DNA from: Mycobacterium sp.
GTDB taxonomy: Bacteria; Actinomycetota; Actinomycetes; Mycobacteriales; Mycobacteriaceae
Assembly (NCBI GenBank): GCA_025966225.1
Contig: JAOPVI010000242.1
Location: 1 to 39,933, forward strand
Direction: 5' to 3'
Length of the DNA: 39,933 bases
A program made the position numbers and the translations under genes. The notes below the pieces were generated by a model. That model saw only the letters and a list, made by a program, of their open reading frames with translations, had not been told where the DNA came from and ran no database searches. Below, one piece after another: positions 9,280-17,886 of the stretch. Numbering within the stretch: position 1 is the first letter of the stretch; each line of letters opens with the position of its first letter.

Positions 9280-10677
9280 ATGACGCATCCCAACATCCCA
9301 AGCACCGGCGAACTCGCCCTCGAAGACCGCGCTGCGCTACGCAGAGTGGCCGGTTTGTCGACCGAACTCGCCGATGTCTCCGAGGTCGAATACCGCCAGC
9401 TGCGCCTCGAACGCGTCGTCCTGGTCGGAGTGTGGACCGACGGAACGGCCGCCGACGCCGACGCCAGCCTGGCCGAATTGGCCGCACTCGCCGAGACGGC
9501 GGGCTCCGAGGTGCTCGAGGGCATGATCCAGCGTCGCGACAAGCCGGACCCGTCCACCTACATCGGTTCGGGCAAGGCGCAGGAACTGCGCGAGATCGTC
9601 GTCTCCACCGGGGCCGACACCGTCATCTGCGACGGTGAATTGAGCCCAGCGCAGCTGAACGCGCTCGAGAAGGCCGTCAAGGTCAAGGTCGTCGACCGGA
9701 CCGCCCTGATCCTCGACATCTTCGCCCAGCACGCCACCAGCCGCGAGGGCAAGGCTCAGGTGGCCTACGCGCAGATGGAGTACATGCTGCCCAGGCTGCG
9801 TGGCTGGGGTGAGTCGATGTCCCGTCAGGGCGGCGGTGCAGGCGGTAGCGGGGGCGGAGTGGGCACGCGCGGTCCCGGTGAAACCAAGATCGAGACCGAC
9901 CGGCGCCGCATCCGCGTACGCATGTCGAAGCTGCGCCGCGAGATCAAGGACATGAAGAAGATCCGCGACACGCAGCGCAGTGGGCGCAAGCGCACCGAAA
10001 TTCCGTCGGTCGCGATCGTCGGATACACCAACGCAGGCAAGTCGAGCCTGCTCAACGCGCTCACCGGCGCGGGCGTGCTGGTCGAGAACGCGTTGTTCGC
10101 GACGCTCGAACCGATAACGCGCCGTGGACAATTCGATGATGGCCGGCCGTTCGTACTCACCGACACCGTCGGATTCGTCCGACATCTGCCGACGCAGCTC
10201 GTCGAGGCGTTCCGCTCGACCCTGGAGGAGGTCGTCGATGCCGAGCTGTTGGTCCACGTCGTCGACGGCTCCGACGTCAATCCGCTGGCGCAGATCAACG
10301 CCGTCCGCAAGGTCGTCAACGAGGTGGCGGCCGAATACGACATTGCCCCCCCGTCAGAGTTGTTGGTGGTCAACAAGACCGACACGGCCAGTGGACTGAT
10401 GCTCGCTCAGCTGAGGCGGGCGCTACCCGATGCGGTGTTCGTCTCGGCGCATACCGGCGACGGGCTGGACCGGCTGCGCCACCGCATGAGTGAGCTCGTG
10501 GAGCCGACCGACACGACCGTGGACGTCACCATTCCCTACCACCGTGGCGACCTCGTCGCGCGCGTGCACGCCGACGGCCGCATCGATGCCACCGAGCACA
10601 CCGAGCAGGGCACGCGGTTCAAGGCGCGGGTGCCAGTTGCGTTGGCCGCCAGCCTGCGTCAGTTTGCGACGTTCTAG
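9280..10677 (+). CDS. hflX: HflX, ribosome-associated GTPase
   Basis: A 465-residue protein with the HflX N-terminal domain, a Gly-rich linker (QGGGAGGSGGGVGTRGPGE, about 183-201) and a helical segment leading to the G domain. G1 is GYTNAGKS (248-255), G3 DTVGF (295-299) and G4 NKTD (365-368). HflX binds the large ribosomal subunit and rescues stalled ribosomes; in mycobacteria it is linked to stress and macrolide/hypoxia responses (family knowledge). ATG 9280 lies 49 nt after the dapF stop with only a weak ribosome site. The gene is convergent with the following accessory operon, with 27 nt between stops. Confidence 0.95.
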   Translation: MTHPNIPSTGELALEDRAALRRVAGLSTELADVSEVEYRQLRLERVVLVGVWTDGTAADADASLAELAALAETAGSEVLEGMIQRRDKPDPSTYIGSGKAQELREIVVSTGADTVICDGELSPAQLNALEKAVKVKVVDRTALILDIFAQHATSREGKAQVAYAQMEYMLPRLRGWGESMSRQGGGAGGSGGGVGTRGPGETKIETDRRRIRVRMSKLRREIKDMKKIRDTQRSGRKRTEIPSVAIVGYTNAGKSSLLNALTGAGVLVENALFATLEPITRRGQFDDGRPFVLTDTVGFVRHLPTQLVEAFRSTLEEVVDAELLVHVVDGSDVNPLAQINAVRKVVNEVAAEYDIAPPSELLVVNKTDTASGLMLAQLRRALPDAVFVSAHTGDGLDRLRHRMSELVEPTDTTVDVTIPYHRGDLVARVHADGRIDATEHTEQGTRFKARVPVALAASLRQFATF

Positions 10678-10704
10678 GTGCCGACTGTGGGGCGTTGCGG
10701 CTGG

Positions 10705-11208
10705 TCACTCGAATGAGAAGACCCGATCGGCGGAGGCTGCCATCACCCGTTGCGCCAGTTGAGCTTTCAGTGCGTCGAGTCGGAGTTCTTGAGCCTCGGT
10801 GCGTCGTTCGGCGCGGGCCAGGTCGATGAACTCGTCGTCCACGAAACCGTCCCGCAGCAGTAGTGTCACCGCCGCGCCGTCCAGTCCGATCTCGAAGACG
10901 AAGTCCTCCAGCAGTCGACCTCGGTCGGTGCGCAACAACGTGCGATCCACGGTGAAGCGTCCATCGGTGACGGCGCGCGTCACGGCTTCGAAGCAGTCGC
11001 GGGCGCCGGGGCCGCGAAACGCCGTCCGGACGGTGACGGAGCGCCGCTCGGGCGGTGTGCCGGGGGAGAGCAGGTCGAACGCACGTTGCAGCGCTTTGAA
11101 TGCGACCGCGACGCCGCCAGGTGAACCAGGTCCGTGGTAGCGCATCACGTCGTCGAATGTGAACCTGAGGGTGCGGCCGTTCTCAACGACGGTCAGCGCA
11201 TCGGTCAT
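10705..11208 (-). CDS. Degenerate FmdE-like protein
   Basis: A 167-residue protein without signal or TM. The N-terminal region (FTFDDVMRYHGPGSPGGVAVAFKAL) resembles the core of FmdE (formylmethanofuran dehydrogenase subunit E-like) proteins, whose usual motif is FHGHxCPG. Here the second His is Gly and the Cys is Ser, and I see no C-terminal zinc finger. The following segment PERRSVTVRTAFRGPGARDCFEAVTR also fits that fold. The start overlaps the hydrolase stop (ATGA), so it is translationally coupled as the third gene of the molybdoenzyme operon. FmdE-like proteins recur next to molybdenum enzymes, which supports but does not prove the assignment. Confidence 0.6.
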   Translation of the reverse strand: MTDALTVVENGRTLRFTFDDVMRYHGPGSPGGVAVAFKALQRAFDLLSPGTPPERRSVTVRTAFRGPGARDCFEAVTRAVTDGRFTVDRTLLRTDRGRLLEDFVFEIGLDGAAVTLLLRDGFVDDEFIDLARAERRTEAQELRLDALKAQLAQRVMAASADRVFSFE

Positions 11209-12101
11209 GCGCTCAGGAACGTCGCGAGCAACTCGTTGACCACGTTGGGCTGGTCGATGATCATCAAATGATTTGCGTCCTCAACGAGTTCCACCTTGGC
11301 GTGGGGCAACTGCTCGCGAAAACGCTTAGCCATGGTTGGACCGTCGTGCAGGGTCTCGTCGCGAGGGACGATGACGAGTGTTGGGATTTCGCTCGCCGCC
11401 AGCTTGTCGATGCTGTACTTCATCGGCCGCGGCTCCCGCACGTTGAAGCGAAAGGTCGGTGTTCCGACGACGAATTGCTGGGCGATGGGGCGCCAAGGAT
11501 CTTCCCTCAGCAGCGGGCGCGACGCCTCCACGACAAAGGTGTCCAAGGCGCGCGCGGCCCTCGCGACGGTGGGTCGAAGGCGGAGATTGACGGTCATGCT
11601 GGCAAGCCACTTCGGGTGTTGATTGCTCACCAAGCCCACCGGGGCGAGTAAGGCCAGTCGCTCGTCGCGGTGCGGTCGGGTCATCGCGTAGTGCGTCGAC
11701 ATCCACGTCCCCACGGACAGGCCGACGAATGCAGCCCGCTCGATTCCGAGCGCGTCGAGAGACTGGTCGATCCATTCGACGACGCGTGACGGGGATGGAA
11801 TGACCGCCGTCGCGCGACTCTTGTTGAGATCTCCCACTCTGTCGAGCATGCGCACGTGGTGTGACGCGGTGAGGATGGGCAGCAGCGGTATCCACATCGT
11901 GGAACTGATCGAGAGCCCGTGCATCGCGATCAACGGCGGCTTGGACGGGTCCCCTGCAGTCAGCAGGTGCGTCGTCCCGAACGAGGTCTGGACCTCGGAC
12001 TGCTCGATGGGGACCGACGACAGCGCGACCGCCTCGTCGTACAGCCGGTGATACTCCGCTCTGGCTGCCTCGGTCCTGAATCCGGATGGCTCTGCCCCCA
12101 T
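11205..12101 (-). CDS. Alpha/beta-hydrolase in the molybdoenzyme operon
   Basis: A 298-residue hydrolase with oxyanion-hole HGLS (61-64), nucleophile elbow GLSVG (Ser129), a late acid segment VPRDETLHDG and the catalytic His in DANHLMIIDQP near the C-terminus. The N-terminal segment before the strand pattern (about 35 residues) is helical. The substrate cannot be told from the sequence; esterase or carbon-carbon hydrolase activity is possible. It starts 23 nt after the molybdoenzyme stop, and its own stop overlaps the next start. Confidence 0.85.
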   Translation of the reverse strand: MGAEPSGFRTEAARAEYHRLYDEAVALSSVPIEQSEVQTSFGTTHLLTAGDPSKPPLIAMHGLSISSTMWIPLLPILTASHHVRMLDRVGDLNKSRATAVIPSPSRVVEWIDQSLDALGIERAAFVGLSVGTWMSTHYAMTRPHRDERLALLAPVGLVSNQHPKWLASMTVNLRLRPTVARAARALDTFVVEASRPLLREDPWRPIAQQFVVGTPTFRFNVREPRPMKYSIDKLAASEIPTLVIVPRDETLHDGPTMAKRFREQLPHAKVELVEDANHLMIIDQPNVVNELLATFLSA

Positions 12102-12124
12102 GGCGTGACTATGGCATCAAAAAC

Positions 12125-14416
12125 CTAGTGGCGTGGCGAAATCTCCGGCGGCTCGTGCGCACGAACCGGGGGCAGTGCTCCGATGAACTTCTCGATCTCG
12201 ACGAGCACGTGAGCGCCGGTGCATCCCTTGGCGAGCGACGACGTGCCGACGTCTTCGGTGAGCACGTTCGGGTTGCCGTGCACGCACATGGCGTCGAGGT
12301 CTGCCGGATCCTCGGGGTCGTACCACGCCCCGGTCGACAGCTGCACGACCCCGGGCCGCAGGCGCTCGTCGACGACGACGCCAGCCAGGCACGCGCCGCG
12401 GTCGTTGAACGCCCGCACCACGTCCCCCTCGGCCAGGCCTCGCGCAGCGGCATCGGTGGGATTCATCCGGATCGGTTCCCGCCCTTGTACTTTCGAGTCC
12501 TGGCTGGTCGCTCCGCCGTCGAGCTGACTGTGTAGTCGCGAGGATGGCTGGTTGGCGAGCAGATGCAGTGGGTACGCCGTCGCTCGCGAACCGCCGAGCC
12601 ACTCCGACGGCTCGTACCAACGCGGATGGCCACCGCAGTCTTCGTACCCGAAGCCGTCGATGGTGTCCGAGAAGATTTCGATCTTCCCGCTGGGAGTGGC
12701 CAGTCGGTGGACATGTGGGTCACTTCGGTAGTCGGCGAACAGCGTCAGCCCGGGCTCGGTCGGCAGCCGAAGCTGTCCACAAGCCCAGAAATCGGCGAAG
12801 GACGGCACGCTGAAGTCCAGTCCGGCCGACCACTTTTCGTACATGTGCTCTAGCCACTGGCGAGGACTGCGACCTTCGGTGAACGCGTCGCCGAACCCAA
12901 GGCGTTCCGCCAGCGCCGAAAGGGTCTGATAGTCGTCGCGCGAATCCGCGTAGGGGGCGGCCATTGCGGGCATCGCCATCAGCAAGGGATCGTTGCGCGA
13001 CCCCGAGTAGTCGTCCCGCTCGAAGCTGGTGGTCGACGGTACGACGATGTCGGCGTGCTTGGCCATCGCCGTCCAGTACGGATCGTGCACCACGATGGTG
13101 TCGACACGGGCCAGCGCGCGTCGCAGTCTCGGCAGGTTCTGGTGGTGGTGAAAGGGATTGCCGCCCGCCCAGTACACGCACTTGATGTCGGGGTAGGTCA
13201 ACGTGCGCCCGTTGAAGTCGAACGCCTTGCCCGGGTGCAGCAGCATGTCACTAACCGCCGCCACCGGAATGAACGTCTGCACCGGGTTCGACCCTTGTGG
13301 AAACGTTGGGAGTCCACAGCGAAGGGGTGACATACCGAGTTCGTTCTGCGAACCGTAACCGTGGCCGAAGCCGCCGCCAGGCAACCCTATTTGGCCGAGC
13401 ATCGCGGCAAGTGTCAGTCCCATCCACGGCGCCTGCTCGCCGTGCCGCACCCGTTGTAGCGACCAGCTGACCGTCACCATGGTGCGGCAGGCGACCATCC
13501 GGCGGGCCAGGGCGCTCAGTTCGTCGGCGCGCAGGCCACTGAGCTCGGCAGCCCACTCCGGTGACTTGGCCACCCCGTCGTCGATGCCCAGCAGGTAGCG
13601 CTCGAATCGCGGATACCCGACGCAGTAGCGGTCGAGGAAGTCGCGGTCGGCGAGCCGCTCGGTGGCCAACACGTAGGCGAGCGCCAGCATGATCGCCACA
13701 TCGGTGCCAGGCACCGGCGCGAACCACTCGCAATCGCCGTCGAGATCGTCCCGCAGTGGGCTGAACGACACCACCTTCCCGCCACGGTCGCGCAGTCGAT
13801 CCAGCGCGCCGCGTGACGGATGCTCGGTGGTGCCACCGGGATTGACCGCCGAGTTCTTGAGTGCCACTCCGCCGAAACACACCATCAGGTCGGTGTGCTC
13901 GACGATCACCTGCCAATTGGTGGACCGCTTGAACAGGTCGTCATGGGTGCCGACGACGTGCGGCATGATGACGCCGGTAGCGCCAAGGCTGTAGGAGTGT
14001 CGCGAAAAGGTATAGCCGCCAACCATTTTCAAGAAGCGATGCACCTGGCTTTGCGCGTGGTGAAAGCGGCCCGCGCTGGCCCAGCCGTACGAGCCACCGT
14101 AGATGGCCGCGTTGCCGTGGGTGTCGATGACGCGGCGCAGCTCTTCGGCTAGCCGCTCGGTGAGCTCGTCCCACGACACCGCGACGAATTCGTCGGAACC
14201 GCGCCTGGTGCTGGGACCGGGGCCGTTTTCGAGCCAGCCGCGGCGGATCGCAGGCGTCTTGATCCGCGTCCGATGTCTGATGCTGCCCACCAGGTTGCCG
14301 AGCAGTGGTGACGGGTCGGCGTCCCCGTCGAACGGTCGAACGGATGCGATGTCGCCGTCGCGAACGTCGGCGGTGAACGCACCCCAGTGCGTCAGACTCG
14401 TCCGGGCGCCGGCCAT
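12125..14416 (-). CDS. DMSO-reductase-family molybdoenzyme (BisC/TorA type)
   Basis: A 763-residue bis-MGD oxidoreductase. The N-terminus lacks both a Tat signal and the four-Cys [4Fe-4S] motif, so the enzyme should be cytoplasmic and cluster-free, like biotin/methionine-sulfoxide reductase BisC. The GGSYGWASAGRFHHAQSQVH block (108-127) and the YSLGA motif (142-146) match DMSO/TMAO reductases, in which the Ser of Y-S-x-G-A (here S143) ligates molybdenum. The C-terminal domain has the molybdopterin-binding LANQPSSRLHSQLDGG and GDVVRAFNDRGACLAG segments. The start is ATG 14416, 6 nt after a TAGACT hexamer (14428-14423), a leaderless arrangement. First gene of a three-gene operon absent from this place in M. 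tuberculosis. Confidence 0.9.
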   Translation of the reverse strand: MAGARTSLTHWGAFTADVRDGDIASVRPFDGDADPSPLLGNLVGSIRHRTRIKTPAIRRGWLENGPGPSTRRGSDEFVAVSWDELTERLAEELRRVIDTHGNAAIYGGSYGWASAGRFHHAQSQVHRFLKMVGGYTFSRHSYSLGATGVIMPHVVGTHDDLFKRSTNWQVIVEHTDLMVCFGGVALKNSAVNPGGTTEHPSRGALDRLRDRGGKVVSFSPLRDDLDGDCEWFAPVPGTDVAIMLALAYVLATERLADRDFLDRYCVGYPRFERYLLGIDDGVAKSPEWAAELSGLRADELSALARRMVACRTMVTVSWSLQRVRHGEQAPWMGLTLAAMLGQIGLPGGGFGHGYGSQNELGMSPLRCGLPTFPQGSNPVQTFIPVAAVSDMLLHPGKAFDFNGRTLTYPDIKCVYWAGGNPFHHHQNLPRLRRALARVDTIVVHDPYWTAMAKHADIVVPSTTSFERDDYSGSRNDPLLMAMPAMAAPYADSRDDYQTLSALAERLGFGDAFTEGRSPRQWLEHMYEKWSAGLDFSVPSFADFWACGQLRLPTEPGLTLFADYRSDPHVHRLATPSGKIEIFSDTIDGFGYEDCGGHPRWYEPSEWLGGSRATAYPLHLLANQPSSRLHSQLDGGATSQDSKVQGREPIRMNPTDAAARGLAEGDVVRAFNDRGACLAGVVVDERLRPGVVQLSTGAWYDPEDPADLDAMCVHGNPNVLTEDVGTSSLAKGCTGAHVLVEIEKFIGALPPVRAHEPPEISPRH

Positions 14417-14422
14417 CTCAGG

Positions 14423-14428
14423 AGTCTA
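14423..14428 (-). promoter_or_regulatory. -10 element for the molybdoenzyme operon
   Basis: TAGACT on the minus strand, followed by exactly 6 nt and the ATG at 14416. This predicts a leaderless mRNA. No Shine-Dalgarno is present. Confidence 0.5.
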
Positions 14429-14480
14429 GGTGCGGCGGCGTGTCGGTGGTGCTGAGGCGCGTCCGGTACCAGCGGTATCA

Positions 14481-14498
14481 ACCATCCGGTTGGGTGGT
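14481..14498. promoter_or_regulatory. Imperfect 18-bp palindrome upstream of fadE20
   Basis: ACCATCC NNNN GGGTGGT has 12 of 18 symmetric positions. It abuts a TATAGGGT -10-like stretch (14498-14505) facing fadE20, a usual place for a repressor site. TetR-family operators often look like this in mycobacterial fatty-acid genes. No regulator gene is adjacent. Confidence 0.3.
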
Positions 14499-14542
14499 AT
14501 AGGGTCGTCGGCAAATTCCGCTTCTCGACTGGGAGGTCATCC

Positions 14543-15703
14543 ATGGGCGTCATCAAGTACGAACGCACCCTCTTCGAACCCGAACACGAGCTGTTCCGCG
14601 ACTCGTATCGGGCCTTCCTCGAACGCCACGTCGCGCCGTTCCACGACCAGTGGGAGAAGGACAAGATCGTCGACCGCGGGGTCTGGCTCGAAGCAGGCAA
14701 GCAGGGCTTCCTCGGCATGGCCGTGCCCGAGGAGTATGGCGGCGGCGGCGAGCCCGACTTCCGGTACAACGTCGTCGTCACCGAGGAGACGACTGCGGGC
14801 CGCTACAGCGGCCTCGGTTTCCCGCTGCAGAACGACATCATCGCGCCCTATCTGCTGCGGCTCGGTACCGACGAGCAGAAGCAGCGCTGGCTGCCCGGAT
14901 TCTGCTCGGGCGAACTGATCACGGCGATCGCCATGACCGAACCGGGCACCGGCAGCGACCTGCAGGGCATCAAGACCCGTGCGGTCAAGCAGGAGGACGG
15001 CAGCTGGGTGCTCAACGGCTCGAAGACGTTCATCACCAACGGCATCAACGCCGACCTGGTCATCGTCGTCGCATGCACCGACCCGGAGAAGGGCGCCCTC
15101 GGGTTCTCGCTGCTGGTCGTCGAGCGCGGCACGGACGGCTTCGAACGCGGCCGTCACCTCGACAAGATCGGCCTCGAGGCCCAGGACACCGCAGAGCTTT
15201 CGTTCACCGACGTAAAAGTGCCCGCCGAGAACTTGCTGGGCGAGGAGGGTGCGGGCTTCGTCTACCTGATGCAGAACCTGCCCCAGGAACGGATCAGCAT
15301 CGCGGTGATGGCCGCCGCGGGCATGGAGGCGGTGCTCGAGCAGACATTGCAATACACCAAGGACCGCAAGGCGTTCGGCAAGCCCATCGGAAGCTTCCAG
15401 AACACCCGCTTCACGCTGGCCGAGCTGTCAACCGAGGCCACCGTCGTGCGCATGATGGTCGACGAGTTCCTGAAGCTGCACCTCGAGGAGAAGCTGACCG
15501 TCGAGCAGGCCGCGATGGCCAAGTGGTATTCCACCGAGGCACAGGTTCGGCTGAACGACCGCTGCCTCCAGCTGCACGGTGGGTACGGCTATATGCGCGA
15601 ATATCCGGTCGCCCGGGCCTACCTCGACTCGCGCATCCAGACGATTTACGGCGGGACTACGGAGATCATGAAAGAGATCATCGGACGTAGCCTCGGCGTT
15701 TAG
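14543..15703 (+). CDS. fadE20: FadE20-like acyl-CoA dehydrogenase
   Basis: A 386-residue flavoprotein catalysing alpha,beta-dehydrogenation of acyl-CoA. It has the N-terminal helical domain, the FAD-contacting AMTEPGTGSDLQGIKTRA (about 130-147), the beta-domain SKTFITNGINADLVIV, and the C-terminal LQLHGGYGYMREYPVARAYLD and YGGTTEIMKEI. The last carries the candidate catalytic Glu. A good ribosome site (GGGAGG, 6 nt spacing) precedes ATG 14543. By synteny this is FadE20 (Rv2724c). The gene is divergent from the molybdoenzyme operon. Confidence 0.92.
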   Translation: MGVIKYERTLFEPEHELFRDSYRAFLERHVAPFHDQWEKDKIVDRGVWLEAGKQGFLGMAVPEEYGGGGEPDFRYNVVVTEETTAGRYSGLGFPLQNDIIAPYLLRLGTDEQKQRWLPGFCSGELITAIAMTEPGTGSDLQGIKTRAVKQEDGSWVLNGSKTFITNGINADLVIVVACTDPEKGALGFSLLVVERGTDGFERGRHLDKIGLEAQDTAELSFTDVKVPAENLLGEEGAGFVYLMQNLPQERISIAVMAAAGMEAVLEQTLQYTKDRKAFGKPIGSFQNTRFTLAELSTEATVVRMMVDEFLKLHLEEKLTVEQAAMAKWYSTEAQVRLNDRCLQLHGGYGYMREYPVARAYLDSRIQTIYGGTTEIMKEIIGRSLGV

Positions 15704-15801
15704 TCGGCTCGCCGACGTGGCGTTTAGCCTCACGCGGGTCCGGCCAGCGGTTTTGGGCCCCTGAGCGCTTTTCCGACAATGGTGTCTTATGCGACACATT
15801 G
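15703..15801. terminator. Inverted repeats downstream of fadE20
   Basis: GTCGGC TC GCCGAC (15703-15716) overlaps the end of the stop codon. Farther down, CAATGGTGTC and GACACATTG (15777-15801) form a 9-bp stem with one bulged G and a 6-nt loop. Neither is followed by a T-run. They may terminate fadE20 or, for the second, bind a regulator of the following gene. Apart from these, 15704-15901 shows nothing coding. Confidence 0.35.
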
Positions 15802-15901
15802 CCGCTCCGGCGTGGATATCCCTCAAGATGGACGTCGACTAAAGCAGAGTTGACGGGCGCGATGTTTGCAGGGCCGATTGCGCCGATCGCGGGGAGGACT
15901 G

Positions 15902-17851
15902 ATGACCGGGTTGCGAACCCTGTTGGGCTCGACGATGGGGCGGGTGGCGGTGGGCCTCGTGACGGCGGCTGCCGTCGCGTTTCTGGTCCCTCCCTTGGCG
16001 TCGGCTGACCCGATAGGCGACGCCGACGCAGCGATGACTCAGGCCTGGGAGGCCAGTGGCGGGGCGACGGGGTCGCTGGGCATCAAGGACGGCGGCGCGT
16101 ACCCGGCCGGGGCGGGGTTCGGTCAGAACTTTGCGGGCGGGAAGATCTTCTTCACCCCGCAGACCGGTGCGCACATCATGGCTGGCGCGATCCTGGACAA
16201 GTACCTGTCGTTGGGCGGACCGGCCGACGGTGACCTCGGCTTCCCCAACATCGACGAGGGCGCGGGCAAGGCCCCCAATAGTCGCAACACCACGTTCAGC
16301 GCGGCCGACAACCCCGTCATCTTCTGGACACCGGACACCGGCGCCCACGTGGTGCGCGGCGCCCTCAACGCGGCCTGGGACAGGCTCGGCGGGTCGGCGG
16401 GTGTGCTCGGAGTGCCGACCGAGGACGAGGTGTATCGCGGCGATCTGGTGAACCAGACTTTCACCGGCGGCCAGCTGTCGTGGAACCGCAAGACCAACTC
16501 CTTCACGTCCACCCCTCCAGAGCTCGCGGAACAGCTTGCGGGCCTTGAGGTTCCAGGTGACGTCACCTCGGCGATCAACGCTGCCCGCAGGGCCGCAGGC
16601 GGTCCGATGGGGCCGCTGGGAGCTGCAGACGGCGGGCAGTACCAGATCGGCACCGACGGCACTGGCCAGAACTACGCAGGCGGCAAGATCTTCTATAGTC
16701 CCGCGACGGGGGCCAACGTCGTAACGGGTCAGGTCCTGGCGAAGTACGAAAGCGTCGGGGGTCCGCAGGGAGATATGGGCTTCCCGACGAGCAGCGTGGG
16801 CGACGGTGGGCTTGCCCCCCAGAGTTCGATCGTGACGTTCGCCGCCCCTGACCAGCCGGTGATCTTCTGGACGCCGGACTTCGGCGCCGTCATCGTGCGT
16901 GGCGCCATGAACGCGGCGTGGGCCAAGCTCGGGGGAGCGACCGGCGAGCTTGGTGCGCCGACGGCCGATCAGACCGAGAGCGGCGAAGAGATCACCCAGA
17001 AGTTCAACGGTGGCGCGATCACCTGGAACAAGGTGACGAACGAGTTCAGCACCGAACCCGCGAAACTCGCGTCACAGTTGGCCGGTCTCGAGATTCCGGG
17101 GCTGAAGGCTTTGCAAGCGCCACCTCCCGGCGAGGTCTCCACCACCGCCAAGGGCGACAAGTGGTACACGTGGCACCGCTGGTGGCTGTTGGCCATCGTC
17201 CCGATCGCAGTGCTACTGGTCGCGGTCGTGATCGGCGTGTTGTTGAACCGCAGACGCCATGACGACCGTCCGTTGGACGGGTTCGACGACGGCTACGTCG
17301 GTCACGACGACGATGATGACGACGACGACGACTTCGGACACGAGCCCGACGCCGGGGGCCGTCGAGAGCCCGAGTCGGGGCCGATGCCCGTCATCACCAT
17401 CGGACCGCCAGTCCAGTACTCCCCAGTGAGCATGTGGGCGATGCCGGACACGGGGACGCCCGAGTCCGAGGTCCCTGCCGAAGCGCCGGCCCCCGCCCCA
17501 CCGGCCGAGGTTGAAGCCGACTTCCAAGAAGACCCCGACTCGGTCGATACGGCACCCACCCAGATCCCATCGGAGCCCGAACCCGATCACGACGAAGAAG
17601 ACGAGCCCGACGCCGGTCCGGCAAGTGGTCGGCACTCGGCAATCATCATCGATGAGCCTGCGCCCGCGGAGACGTCGTTGCGCTTGGCAACGGAGGACCC
17701 CTTCCACGCGCCCGACGGCTACCCGATCAAGGCCGACACCAAGAGCGGCCTGTACTGGCTGCCGGGCACTGGACGCTATGACCACGCACGGGCCGAAATC
17801 TGGTTCGCAAGTGAAGAGTTCGCGCTGACGAACGGCTTCGTGAGGGGCTGA
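15902..17851 (+). CDS. LGFP-repeat membrane protein with C-terminal sunset-type domain
   Basis: A 649-residue protein corresponding to Rv2721c. ATG 15902 is preceded by GGGGAGG at ideal spacing. A signal peptide (cleavage likely after PLASA) leads to six LGFP-type repeats in two sets of three (about residues 40-210 and 225-400), with motifs such as SLGIKDGG, DLGFPN, VLGVPTED, DMGFPTS and ELGAPTAD. LGFP repeats anchor actinobacterial proteins to the cell wall. A single TM helix (LLAIVPIAVLLVAVVIGVLL) is followed by basic residues, a run of nine Asp and a long acidic, Pro-rich cytoplasmic tail. The tail ends in a small YPIKADTKSGLYWLPG...AEIWFASEEFA domain, a type seen at the C-termini of many actinobacterial proteins. 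Confidence 0.88.
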   Translation: MTGLRTLLGSTMGRVAVGLVTAAAVAFLVPPLASADPIGDADAAMTQAWEASGGATGSLGIKDGGAYPAGAGFGQNFAGGKIFFTPQTGAHIMAGAILDKYLSLGGPADGDLGFPNIDEGAGKAPNSRNTTFSAADNPVIFWTPDTGAHVVRGALNAAWDRLGGSAGVLGVPTEDEVYRGDLVNQTFTGGQLSWNRKTNSFTSTPPELAEQLAGLEVPGDVTSAINAARRAAGGPMGPLGAADGGQYQIGTDGTGQNYAGGKIFYSPATGANVVTGQVLAKYESVGGPQGDMGFPTSSVGDGGLAPQSSIVTFAAPDQPVIFWTPDFGAVIVRGAMNAAWAKLGGATGELGAPTADQTESGEEITQKFNGGAITWNKVTNEFSTEPAKLASQLAGLEIPGLKALQAPPPGEVSTTAKGDKWYTWHRWWLLAIVPIAVLLVAVVIGVLLNRRRHDDRPLDGFDDGYVGHDDDDDDDDDFGHEPDAGGRREPESGPMPVITIGPPVQYSPVSMWAMPDTGTPESEVPAEAPAPAPPAEVEADFQEDPDSVDTAPTQIPSEPEPDHDEEDEPDAGPASGRHSAIIIDEPAPAETSLRLATEDPFHAPDGYPIKADTKSGLYWLPGTGRYDHARAEIWFASEEFALTNGFVRG

Positions 17852-17877
17852 TCGGCGGCGCGCACACTCAGCGCCGA
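17852..17877. terminator. Inverted repeat between LGFP gene and lexA
   Basis: TCGGCG and CGCCGA (or the alternative GGCGC/GCGCC with a 9-nt loop) lie in the 35-bp gap between the two facing stop codons. It could serve both genes. No T-run. Confidence 0.4.
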
Positions 17878-17886
17878 AGGGTTCCG

